From Eggerthellaceae bacterium UBA3686 (GTDB taxonomy: Bacteria; Actinomycetota; Coriobacteriia; Coriobacteriales; Eggerthellaceae), in the NCBI GenBank assembly GCA_002371495.1, contig DFIX01000059.1, positions 2,101 to 13,710 on the forward strand: a stretch of 11,610 bases of DNA. Reading direction: 5' to 3'. Positions 4,466 through 9,989 of this stretch are shown one piece after another (the first letter of the stretch is position 1; each line of letters starts with the position of its first letter). The position numbers and the translations under genes were made by a program. The notes under the pieces are model-generated. The model was given only the letters and a program-made list of their open reading frames with translations. It ran no database searches and was not told the origin of the DNA.

Positions 4466-4957
4466 GTGCGTAAAGTCATGCTTGATACTAACGTCGTCGT
4501 CGACTACCTCCTAGGGCGCGAACCGGGGTGTTCGGATGCAGCAAAGATGATCGCGATGCACGCCGCCTGCGAACATGCCGTCTACGTTTCCGCGCTGTCG
4601 CTGAAAGACGCGTATTTTATCGTGGCAATGCAGCTGAAACGAATGGAGCGGCTAGCGACGGGAAGCCTGAGCGAGGGAATGGCGAGGGCGGCCAACGAAG
4701 TCGCTTGGTCATGCGTACGGCAGCTCATCGAAAACACAATCGTCTTGGCGACCGGACGCGCCGAGAGTTTGCAGGCGTTCGTCCTCCGCGCCGCGCACGC
4801 CGATTTTGAGGACGACCTTGTCGTGGCAACGGCGCTTGGCAACGGTATCGACTTGCTTGTGAGCAACGACGCAGAGCTTATAAAGCACGCTCCAATCGCC
4901 TGCCTCGCAAGCTCAGATGCTGTTGCTTTCCTTACTGCGGAGTCTGCTGGTATTTAG
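4466..4957 (+). CDS. PIN-domain toxin (VapC-like ribonuclease)
   Basis: 163 residues. Longer reading is open upstream but overlaps the antitoxin; GTG at 4466 is chosen, 4 bases after the antitoxin stop and about 10 after GAGGAA. ATG 4478 is an alternative with no ribosome-binding site. PIN features: KVMLDTNVVVDYLL near the N-terminus with D7 as first metal ligand, VSALSLKDAYFI (41-52), DFEDDLVVATA (113-123) with a further acidic cluster, and LVSND (131-135) with the last aspartate. The arrangement resembles the PIN_3-type subfamily more than classical VapC. PIN toxins are Mg-dependent RNases cutting tRNA, rRNA or mRNA; the target is unknown. The pairing with a DinJ-like antitoxin is the unusual point. 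Confidence 0.82.
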   Translation: MRKVMLDTNVVVDYLLGREPGCSDAAKMIAMHAACEHAVYVSALSLKDAYFIVAMQLKRMERLATGSLSEGMARAANEVAWSCVRQLIENTIVLATGRAESLQAFVLRAAHADFEDDLVVATALGNGIDLLVSNDAELIKHAPIACLASSDAVAFLTAESAGI

Positions 4958-4958
4958 A

Positions 4959-5004
4959 GCGAAGACAATGGGAAGACAATGGAATCGGAGGATGTTGTCT
5001 TCGC
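4959..5004. repeat. GAAGACAA repeat cluster after the PIN gene
   Basis: GAAGACAATGG occurs twice in tandem (4961-4971, 4972-4982). GCGAAGACAA (4959-4968) is an exact inverted partner of TTGTCTTCGC (4995-5004). A related GTCCCC-N3-GTCTT motif lies at 5011-5023 and again at about 4065-4080, before the antitoxin gene. The repeats thus sit on both sides of the RelB/PIN module. A hairpin after the toxin stop could also act in transcript ending, though no T-tract follows. Confidence 0.5.
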
Positions 5005-5017
5005 GTTACAGTCCCCG

Positions 5018-5044
5018 TTGTCTTACGCGCTTGCCTGGTATGCT
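5018..5044 (+). promoter_or_regulatory. Possible promoter for the Nif11-like region
   Basis: TGGTATGCT (5036-5044) is an extended -10 with TTGTCT (5018-5023) 15 bases upstream, a shorter than ideal spacer. It would transcribe the 40-codon frame and the Nif11-like gene. Moderately weak. Confidence 0.3.
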
Positions 5045-5121
5045 GGGGCGACGCCTGAGTGCGATGCGGCGCATCCGCGTCGTCTGGGTAAACGTTCCAC
5101 GAAGGGTAGAGCAGGGCATCC

Positions 5122-5244
5122 ATGAAGATAAACCATGACATTCTGCACGTGTTCGACTTCGCCGCGTGCGAGAACACGTTCGCGCGCGAGGAAATAGCAG
5201 CCGACGACAAGACGGCGAAGAACTACATCGTACGTGGATGCTGA
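5122..5244 (+). pseudogene. 40-codon fragment, possible frameshifted N-terminus of the Nif11-like gene
   Basis: The frame encodes 40 residues starting MKINHDILHVFDFAACENTF and continuing AREEIAADDKTAKNYIVRG before TGA. The start has only a weak AGGG upstream. It overlaps the Nif11-like frame by 11 bases in another frame. The composition is protein-like, and a single frameshift near 5225-5240 would join it to the downstream DAEIKR sequence, giving one protein of about 118 residues with a longer N-terminus. Alternatively it is an independent small protein, or the remnant of a helix-turn-helix protein. No family is recognised with confidence. Confidence 0.35.
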
Positions 5245-5476
5245 AATCAAACGCATCGTCGATACCGGGGAAGCGGCATGCAACGAGGAAGCTGTGGTGA
5301 AGGCCGCCGCCTCCCTGGGCTATAAGATCACCCCGGAAGAACTCAAACACGCGGTAGCCGACTCTGGGGAACTGAGCAAGAGCGATTTGGAACAGATAAG
5401 TGCCGGAAACTTCTTCGCCGATTTGGAAGATGTTCTGAGGAAGGTTTTCGCAGACGACCAAAAGCCGCTCAGCTGA
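5234..5476 (+). CDS. Nif11-like leader peptide family protein (possible RiPP precursor)
   Basis: 80 residues. The sequence DAEIKRIVDTGEAACNEEAV then VKAAASLGYKITPEELKHAV is the Nif11 pattern (acidic start, EE-V--A---G--T-EEL), followed by GELSKSDLEQISAGN. That last part matches the ELSD-EL--VAGG leader end at which Nif11-type RiPP precursors are cut by double-glycine peptidases. The tail NFFADLEDVLRKVFADDQKPLS lacks Cys, Ser and Thr except the last residue, so a lanthipeptide-like core is unlikely. No modification enzyme, peptidase or transporter is in the window, making it an orphan. The GTG start at 5234 has no good ribosome-binding site and the usual first dozen Nif11 residues are missing, so the gene may be frameshifted or start-truncated. 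Confidence 0.6.
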   Translation: MDAEIKRIVDTGEAACNEEAVVKAAASLGYKITPEELKHAVADSGELSKSDLEQISAGNFFADLEDVLRKVFADDQKPLS

Positions 5477-5532
5477 ACAATCTGACCTCGCCGGAACCCG
5501 TGACACAATGATAGGCACCTTCGCCGGCGTAA

Positions 5533-6957
5533 TCACTGCTTTGATTTCAATGCGTACAATGCAAGCATTATTTGGCTAGTTTCCCGAAGGTCGTCGGGAT
5601 GGAAAGAAGCCAGACTCTGAATCTTGTTCATGCGGTAGAAGAACGTAGTCCTGTGTATAAATAGCTTATCTGCTGCTGCTTGAACTTGGAACTGATTAGC
5701 GTAGTACTCGTAGAGAGTGTCCAGCAATGTATTGTCTCGATTTGATTCGCCGTACTCAATGATTGTTCTAAGGTTTTCCGGACAGTAATCCAGTACCGGG
5801 AACTGCTCCATATAACAATCGATGATGTAATCAAGGGCATAATCAGAAAACGCGTATCGCCACAGGCTAGAGTCCTGTTTCGTACCGCACCGCAAGGCCT
5901 CTTCAGCCTGAAAGCAATAGCGCTTGCTATTGAAGATGCTATGAAACGGGTTGCTTATTCCTGCACGGAACAAGTTTTCGCGAAGAAACATGACCAGTTG
6001 CTGATGGTAGTCATCAGCCTGATCCTTTGATAGGTTTCTTAGACAATACAATCCGTCATGCATTTCCGCTGCAACTGTCTCGGGGAGCATCGATTCAATT
6101 TGGACAGCATAGTATTTAAGGGTCTGAATTGATTGCCCATAGCCAATGGGTTTCAAGAAGAATACCTGGTACTTGTCATCGGTCTTCCATTCTCTTCGGC
6201 CTAAACAGCGGGTTAGTTCAGAGCGGTCAACGTCCTCGTCTTTAAGTATGCTTTTCCATAGGTCGTAAATCTTATATTCCGAGTGCTGATCCAGTCTGTG
6301 CAGGTAGAGATAGCGGTAGCATTGCTCGGCAGCTTCGCATACGATTTCCATCATCTGTCGCATTCCCATGCTGGTCCTGTCTTTGGATATCAGAAACAAT
6401 AAACGGCCAAGGAACAGCGATTCTTGAAAGAAGTTGCAATAAAACATCGAGGCATTTGGCGGATCGTATTCTGGGTACTCGTGGATTCCCCGGGATTTGT
6501 ACGTATCGTCAAAGCTGGGATTGGTTTCATAGAGCATTTCTATATCGCCGACGCTCATTTTTCCGAGCATACTGCGCATCTCTTGAAAATGATGGACGGC
6601 ATACATGTCGATCCAATAATCAGGGGAAACAATGCCCAGGTCACATTGCAGGAAAGAAGATGCCAATTCCAGTAATTGTTTCAGGTCGTGTTCCACCAAT
6701 GCCAACTGCCATAACTGTTCTCTCCATTGGCAAAAGTTCTGGAACACGTCAAATGCACGATTGATTTCGTGCATGGATTCGAGTTTCAAAACATTCGGGC
6801 GTTCTGTTGGAACATCCTGGTCTGTCAGGTACAGCGTGTTTCCATCTTCGGGATTGTCCAGGAGAATCTGCAGTTTAGAAAACCGAAACTCTTCGGAATC
6901 CCCTAGGATTTCTCTAGGGTACAACAACTCGACCAACATGGCACGGCTCATCTCCAT
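5533..6957 (-). CDS. PucR-type helix-turn-helix transcriptional regulator
   Basis: 474 residues. A frame 22 codons longer is open but starts upstream of the likely -10; AAAGGAG lies 11 bases before the ATG at 6957. The C-terminus, about 408-450, is the PucR/CdaR helix-turn-helix: DNTLLDTLYEYYANQFQVQA then AADKLFIHRTTFFYRMNKI, with the diagnostic LF-HR-T--YR--KI. The central part (about 60-180) has the WREQLWQLAL...LKQLLELASSFLQCDLGIVS pattern typical of the long N-terminal sensory region of such regulators in anaerobic Firmicutes and Coriobacteriia. Ligands of these proteins are mostly unknown; studied relatives control purine, sugar-acid or aromatic metabolism. It diverges from the methyltransferase/nitroreductase pair across 145 bp with palindromic sites, so it is their likely regulator. 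Its base composition is visibly lower in GC than the flanking genes. Confidence 0.8.
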   Translation of the reverse strand: MEMSRAMLVELLYPREILGDSEEFRFSKLQILLDNPEDGNTLYLTDQDVPTERPNVLKLESMHEINRAFDVFQNFCQWREQLWQLALVEHDLKQLLELASSFLQCDLGIVSPDYWIDMYAVHHFQEMRSMLGKMSVGDIEMLYETNPSFDDTYKSRGIHEYPEYDPPNASMFYCNFFQESLFLGRLLFLISKDRTSMGMRQMMEIVCEAAEQCYRYLYLHRLDQHSEYKIYDLWKSILKDEDVDRSELTRCLGRREWKTDDKYQVFFLKPIGYGQSIQTLKYYAVQIESMLPETVAAEMHDGLYCLRNLSKDQADDYHQQLVMFLRENLFRAGISNPFHSIFNSKRYCFQAEEALRCGTKQDSSLWRYAFSDYALDYIIDCYMEQFPVLDYCPENLRTIIEYGESNRDNTLLDTLYEYYANQFQVQAAADKLFIHRTTFFYRMNKIQSLASFHPDDLRETSQIMLALYALKSKQ

Positions 6958-6982
6958 AGCGAACCATTCTCCTTTGCTACTA

Positions 6983-7011
6983 AGTGTAGAAATCCTATCC
7001 CATATTATCAA
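6983..7011 (-). promoter_or_regulatory. Promoter of the PucR-type regulator
   Basis: On the minus strand TTGATA (7011-7006) and TACACT (6988-6983) are separated by 17 bases. The start would fall near 6976, directly before AAAGGAG, giving a leader of about 20 bases. Confidence 0.55.
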
Positions 7012-7023
7012 CAAAACAAGCAT

Positions 7024-7038
7024 TTACCGTATACGTAA
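7024..7038. promoter_or_regulatory. Near-perfect palindrome in the divergent promoter gap
   Basis: TTACCGTATACGTAA becomes a perfect 14-bp palindrome if one C is removed and contains the perfect CGTATACG (7028-7035). It also begins a TTTACC/GGTAAA pair (7023-7028, 7053-7058) whose right arm overlaps the methyltransferase -35. It lies between the two divergent promoters, a natural place for the regulator to act. Confidence 0.4.
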
Positions 7039-7050
7039 CCGCAAGTTAAG

Positions 7051-7080
7051 TTGGTAAATAGAGAAATCCAATCGTATGCT
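7051..7080 (+). promoter_or_regulatory. Promoter of the methyltransferase-nitroreductase pair
   Basis: TTGGTA (7051-7056) and TATGCT (7075-7080) with an 18-base spacer. Transcription would begin near 7087, at the ribosome-binding site GGAAGGAG (7087-7094), so the leader is very short. Confidence 0.45.
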
Positions 7081-7102
7081 ACATTTGGAAGGAGAAATCG
7101 AT

Positions 7103-8206
7103 ATGGCAGAGTATCCCCCGTTTGATCCCAAGGAGCTGGATGTTATCGGCATGCACCTGTGTGGCGGTTACGGCATGTTTACCAACATGGGAATCCCGAT
7201 GTCGGAAATGGAGCCGCTTTTCAATAGGCCCATCACTCCAAAAGAAAACCTTCGCCGGCTATTTTCGGGAGAAAAACCCTGCTGGATCCCTTTTACAGGC
7301 GCTGCATGCTGCGACGTTAGCAATTTCGCACCTCGCGAGAATCTGGACAATTACTCAAGCCGAATCGTAATGGACGGACTTGGCGTTCCCGATTATCCTA
7401 GCGAGCTCCTCAAAGGGTGGTTCGACCTCGAATGGCTTTTTGTTCCAACTGCAGGTGGCGCAACGGTCAAACCGGGAAATCCGATGCTTGAGGACATGAA
7501 TGATTGGGAAGACGTTCTGGTCTGGCCAGATCTCGACAGCATTGACTGGGAAGCCGTCGGGCGAGTGAATCGCGAGTATCTGGACACCCCTCAATCCAAT
7601 GAGATTCACATTCTCAGCGGGAGTTGGGAACGGTTGATGTCCTTGATGGACGTGAGCGGCGCTGCCATGGCGCTGATTGACGAAGACCAGGCTGACGCGC
7701 TCCAACGGTTTTTGACCAAATACACGGACTTCATCATTGACTACATCGACCGTTTGAAAGACGTATGCGACGTAGACGGCGTTTTGGTGCACGACGATTG
7801 GGGCACGCAGAACGGGCCTTTCTTCTCTGAAGAAACAGCGCGTGAAGTGCTATTCCCCCACTTGAAGCGACTGGTTGAATACATTCATTCGCAAGGCATG
7901 TACTATGAGCAGCATTCCTGCGGAAATTGCACCATGCTCGCGCACCTCTATGTAGAGGCAGGTGTGGATTTGTGGTGGCCCCAGCCCATGAACGATTTTG
8001 ATAAACTGCTGGAAATGGCCGAGGGTACCCGATTGCATATTGCAATGGACTCACCGATTTCCCCCTTTGCAACGGAGGAGGAGGCACGTCAGGCAGCTCG
8101 TGAATGGTTTGCTGCATATGGCGACAAGCAGGTTACCATGGTGAGCATGCACCCGGCTTTTTCTGAGGAGCTATACAAGCTTAGTCGCATCGCATTTGCG
8201 GCATAG
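7103..8206 (+). CDS. URO-D/MtaA-CmuA-like methyltransferase
   Basis: 367 residues. An ATG at 7076 is in frame, but GGAAGGAG 8 bases before ATG 7103 decides the start. The sequence is of the uroporphyrinogen decarboxylase fold: SGSWERLMSLMDVSGAAMAL (172-191), a DGVLVHDDWGTQNGPFFSEE block (225-244), EVLFPHLKRLVEYIHSQGM and YYEQHSCGN (268-275), then MDSPISPF. The HxCG at 271-274 corresponds to the zinc ligands of MtaA/MtbA-type cobalamin-dependent methyltransferases; true haem-pathway HemE lacks this and haem genes are absent here. It likely moves a methyl group between a corrinoid or methylated substrate and an acceptor in the cytoplasm. No corrinoid protein, activase or substrate-specific partner is in the window, so the substrate is unknown. 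It is followed by a nitroreductase 55 bases on. Confidence 0.78.
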   Translation: MAEYPPFDPKELDVIGMHLCGGYGMFTNMGIPMSEMEPLFNRPITPKENLRRLFSGEKPCWIPFTGAACCDVSNFAPRENLDNYSSRIVMDGLGVPDYPSELLKGWFDLEWLFVPTAGGATVKPGNPMLEDMNDWEDVLVWPDLDSIDWEAVGRVNREYLDTPQSNEIHILSGSWERLMSLMDVSGAAMALIDEDQADALQRFLTKYTDFIIDYIDRLKDVCDVDGVLVHDDWGTQNGPFFSEETAREVLFPHLKRLVEYIHSQGMYYEQHSCGNCTMLAHLYVEAGVDLWWPQPMNDFDKLLEMAEGTRLHIAMDSPISPFATEEEARQAAREWFAAYGDKQVTMVSMHPAFSEELYKLSRIAFAA

Positions 8207-8261
8207 GAAACAATCAACCAATAACGCATGGCGCAAGAAAGCCTTGATGGGAGATGTGCTT

Positions 8262-8768
8262 ATGGATTTCACTAGTGTGGTTGTTGGAAGAGAATCAGTT
8301 CGAAAATACGATGGGAGAAAGCCTTCCGAAGAGCAATTGGAGCGGATTCTCGAGGCGGGACGATGGGCGCCCACCGCGTTCAACAAACAGCCTCAACGGG
8401 TTTTCGTCCTTGAGTCCGAAAGCGCATTGGCAAAGATGGATCAGGTGCATCCATGCAGATACAATGCGCAGCTCGTTCTGCTAGTGTGCGGAGATTCAGA
8501 GATTGCAGCAAGTTACGAGGGCAATTCCACTGCGGTGGTTGACGCTACAATTGCGGCAACTCATATGCTCTTAGCGGCCTACAACGAGGGAGTCGACTCT
8601 GTTTGGGCGGGCGTGCATTTGCCGGAGGAAACCCGTAAGGTCTTCGAGTTGCCAGAGAGCATGATACCCGTTTGCTTCATCAATCTGGGATTCAGGGCGC
8701 AAGATGCAAAAGGGAGTTCGAGCCATGCTAAGAGGAATTCTTTGACTGCAATGGTGACGAGATTGTAA
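8262..8768 (+). CDS. Nitroreductase family flavoprotein
   Basis: 168 residues, a compact member. An upstream in-frame ATG (8247) is possible, but GGGAG 8 bases before ATG 8262 supports this start. RESVRKYDGRKPSEEQLERI (10-29) and the RWAPTAFNKQPQRVFVL block (34-50) are the FMN-phosphate-binding and active-site signatures. VVDATIAATHMLLAAYNEGV (around 94-113) is the dimer helix and VCFINLGF near 145 the conserved C-terminal strand. These enzymes are FMN-dependent NAD(P)H oxidoreductases reducing nitroaromatics, quinones, enones or other electron-poor organics; the natural substrate is seldom known. Cotranscription with the methyltransferase is inferred from the short gap and lack of a terminator between them, suggesting a joint role in converting a small, possibly methoxylated or aromatic, compound. 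Confidence 0.85.
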   Translation: MDFTSVVVGRESVRKYDGRKPSEEQLERILEAGRWAPTAFNKQPQRVFVLESESALAKMDQVHPCRYNAQLVLLVCGDSEIAASYEGNSTAVVDATIAATHMLLAAYNEGVDSVWAGVHLPEETRKVFELPESMIPVCFINLGFRAQDAKGSSSHAKRNSLTAMVTRL

Positions 8769-8783
8769 GGATAACGGCTACGT

Positions 8784-8821
8784 AGGGCGCGTTCGCGCTG
8801 GAATCAGCATGAGCGCGCCTT
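8784..8821 (+). terminator. Possible terminator hairpin after the nitroreductase
   Basis: AGGGCGCG-type and GCGCGCCTT arms (8784-8799 and 8806-8821, 12 of 16 positions paired, loop GGAATC) stand 15 bases after the stop. No T-run follows, so this is a GC-rich hairpin with a tentative terminator role. Confidence 0.3.
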
Positions 8822-8836
8822 CAGGAGTGCGGGAAC

Positions 8837-9019
8837 GTGTGCCGTGCAGATGAAGACGGGACGCCCGAGCAGGTCGTAAGGCACTGTCGTGCGGTAGCCG
8901 ACCTTTCATTCGAAATCGCCTGCGACCTCGCGGGCAGGGGCGTGCCCCTGAGTCCTGGCTTGGCGCATAAGGTCCATAACGATTCGAAACATCCCGCTGT
9001 AAAGAGCAGCTTCGCCTGA
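8837..9019 (+). pseudogene. HD-domain phosphohydrolase fragment
   Basis: A GTG with AGGAG 9 bases upstream opens a 60-residue frame. TPEQVVRHCRAVADLSFEIA and CDLAGRGVPLSPGLA match the first two helices of HD-superfamily phosphohydrolases (P--V--H--AVA--A--IA--L--RG), but the frame turns into unrelated residues exactly where LLHD should come. The metal-binding HD pair is therefore absent. Similarity seems to extend upstream of the GTG (LQECGN), so both ends of an original gene have been lost. A 38-codon frame without a ribosome-binding site (9020-9136) begins right at its stop and is not accepted as a gene. Nothing else is recognised up to 9159. Confidence 0.45.
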
Positions 9020-9159
9020 ATGGCCAGGGAGTATGAAGCCGATAACGATTTTTCTTTGATCGAACCGATAGCCAGGGAGCCATTTGCGTCACGGCAGGAG
9101 GGCGAATCGCCCCCCTCGATCCAGCGTATCCTTTGAAATACGGCTCTTCATGAGCAGCC

Positions 9160-9426
9160 TTACTTGTAGACGTCACTGCGATGCCCGATTGAGAAAACCT
9201 CGATTACCAGCACATCATCTTCTATGGTGCAAAGGATTCGGTAGTCTCCCACGCGGTAACGCCACTCTCCGCTTCGATTGGCGGTTAGGCCTTTTCCGTG
9301 TACGCGTGGGTTATCGCATCCTTCGAGATTCTTTCCTATCCACGAAGTGATGAGATGGGCATCGAAGCGATCCATTTTCTTGAGCTGTTTTAAGGCGGTT
9401 TTACTGTACTCGACGCGATAAGCCAT
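9160..9426 (-). CDS. RelE family toxin
   Basis: 88 residues of the RelE/ParE superfamily. YRVEYSKTALKQLKKMDR (3-20) is the N-terminal strand and first helix. GEWRYRVGDYRILCTIEDD (52-70) is the central sheet with the R-R-GDYRI signature, and VEVFSIGHRSDVYK closes the protein with the H-R--VY motif at which RelE enzymes place catalytic basic and tyrosine residues. These features favour a ribosome-dependent mRNA endonuclease over a gyrase poison. The ATG at 9426 directly abuts the antitoxin stop, with no gap, so translation is coupled. No terminator hairpin is obvious downstream, where the HD fragment lies on the opposite strand. Confidence 0.9.
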   Translation of the reverse strand: MAYRVEYSKTALKQLKKMDRFDAHLITSWIGKNLEGCDNPRVHGKGLTANRSGEWRYRVGDYRILCTIEDDVLVIEVFSIGHRSDVYK

Positions 9427-9642
9427 TTACAGTCCCAGCTCAGCGAGAACCTGCTCATGGCTATAACGGGTTCCGTCGTCTTCTGCAATCGCAGACCGCA
9501 GGGTTGCAAGATCTTCCTGATCTTCGATCTTCTCGAAAACAGCGTCGCGAATGAAGTCGGAGATGGTTTTTCCCTCGAACTTCGCATACTTACGTACAAT
9601 GGCGGCATCGACGTCGTCGACGCGCATGGTCAAAGTGGACAT
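9427..9642 (-). CDS. RelB-like (DUF6290-type) antitoxin
   Basis: 71 residues. A frame 23 codons longer is open, but its start lies upstream of the promoter -10; AGGAGG 5 bases before ATG 9642 fixes the start. STLTMRVDDVDAAIVRKYAK then FEGKTISDFIRDAVFEKIED is a ribbon-helix-helix fold of the short RelB/DUF6290 group. The C-terminal RSAIAEDDGTRYSHEQVLAE is the toxin-binding segment common in this group (DDGTRYSHEEV-AELG-like). It should neutralise the adjoining RelE toxin and repress the operon through the GAATACA palindrome. Confidence 0.88.
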   Translation of the reverse strand: MSTLTMRVDDVDAAIVRKYAKFEGKTISDFIRDAVFEKIEDQEDLATLRSAIAEDDGTRYSHEQVLAELGL

Positions 9643-9662
9643 CGCTTCCTCCTCTTCGTACT

Positions 9663-9702
9663 GAATACACTGTATTCTATCATTGCGCGTGGTTGGCATC
9701 AA
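9663..9702 (-). promoter_or_regulatory. relBE promoter and operator
   Basis: On the minus strand TTGATG (9702-9697), a 17-base spacer, and TAGAAT (9679-9674) preceded by TGA, an extended -10. The perfect palindrome GAATACA-C-TGTATTC (9663-9677) overlaps the -10 and covers the start region, as expected of a RelB operator. Confidence 0.65.
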
Positions 9703-9934
9703 CTGATGCATATAGGGGTGTCAGGGGCCATGTGGCCACGGCGTGGGAATGCGGCGACAGGCAGCGCCACCGCCGGCGCATCGCCGGCGCCTTCCGAGCA
9801 TCCCACACGAACGTCCTGGCGCCCCCGCGTGCCTTCGAGCAGCTCGAGCTCATGCTCGCCGAGGCCAGGAGGCGCGAGAAGGGGGACTGAAACGGCCTCC
9901 TGATAACCATTGCAACAGCTGGGCAGCCCGAACA
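9703..9934. other. GC-rich intergenic stretch, possible decayed coding sequence
   Basis: On the plus strand a frame ending at 9890 has a helix-like C-terminus (PPRAFEQLELMLAEARRREK) but no credible start or ribosome-binding site and no recognised family. It may be the tail of a lost gene. CGCCGGCG occurs twice within 9770-9792 as a GC-rich self-complementary unit. No other gene, repeat array or RNA is recognised. Confidence 0.35.
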
Positions 9935-9966
9935 GCGCGGCGCGGCGCCGGGGCGCCGTGCCGCGC
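9935..9966 (-). terminator. Strong GC hairpin after the surface-protein gene
   Basis: Two 15-base arms (9935-9949 and 9952-9966) pair with a single mismatch (G-U on the plus-strand RNA, A-C on the minus) around two bases. The hairpin lies 24 bases beyond the stop of the minus-strand surface-protein gene, a typical terminator place. No T-run follows, so it may protect an RNA end or terminate in a T-tract-independent way. Confidence 0.4.
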
Positions 9967-9989
9967 GGGTTCAACTGTCGGCAGGCGGG

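Noticed and set aside
2097..4957. Insertion sequence or integrase gene explaining the scars
   Set aside because: No transposase or recombinase motif found on either strand in the window.
7103..8206. Haem-pathway uroporphyrinogen decarboxylase (HemE)
   Set aside because: HxCG metal-binding motif and lack of haem-gene neighbours fit the MtaA/CmuA-type methyltransferases better.
9020..9136. 38-codon frame abutting the HD fragment stop
   Set aside because: No ribosome-binding site or family resemblance; probably chance.
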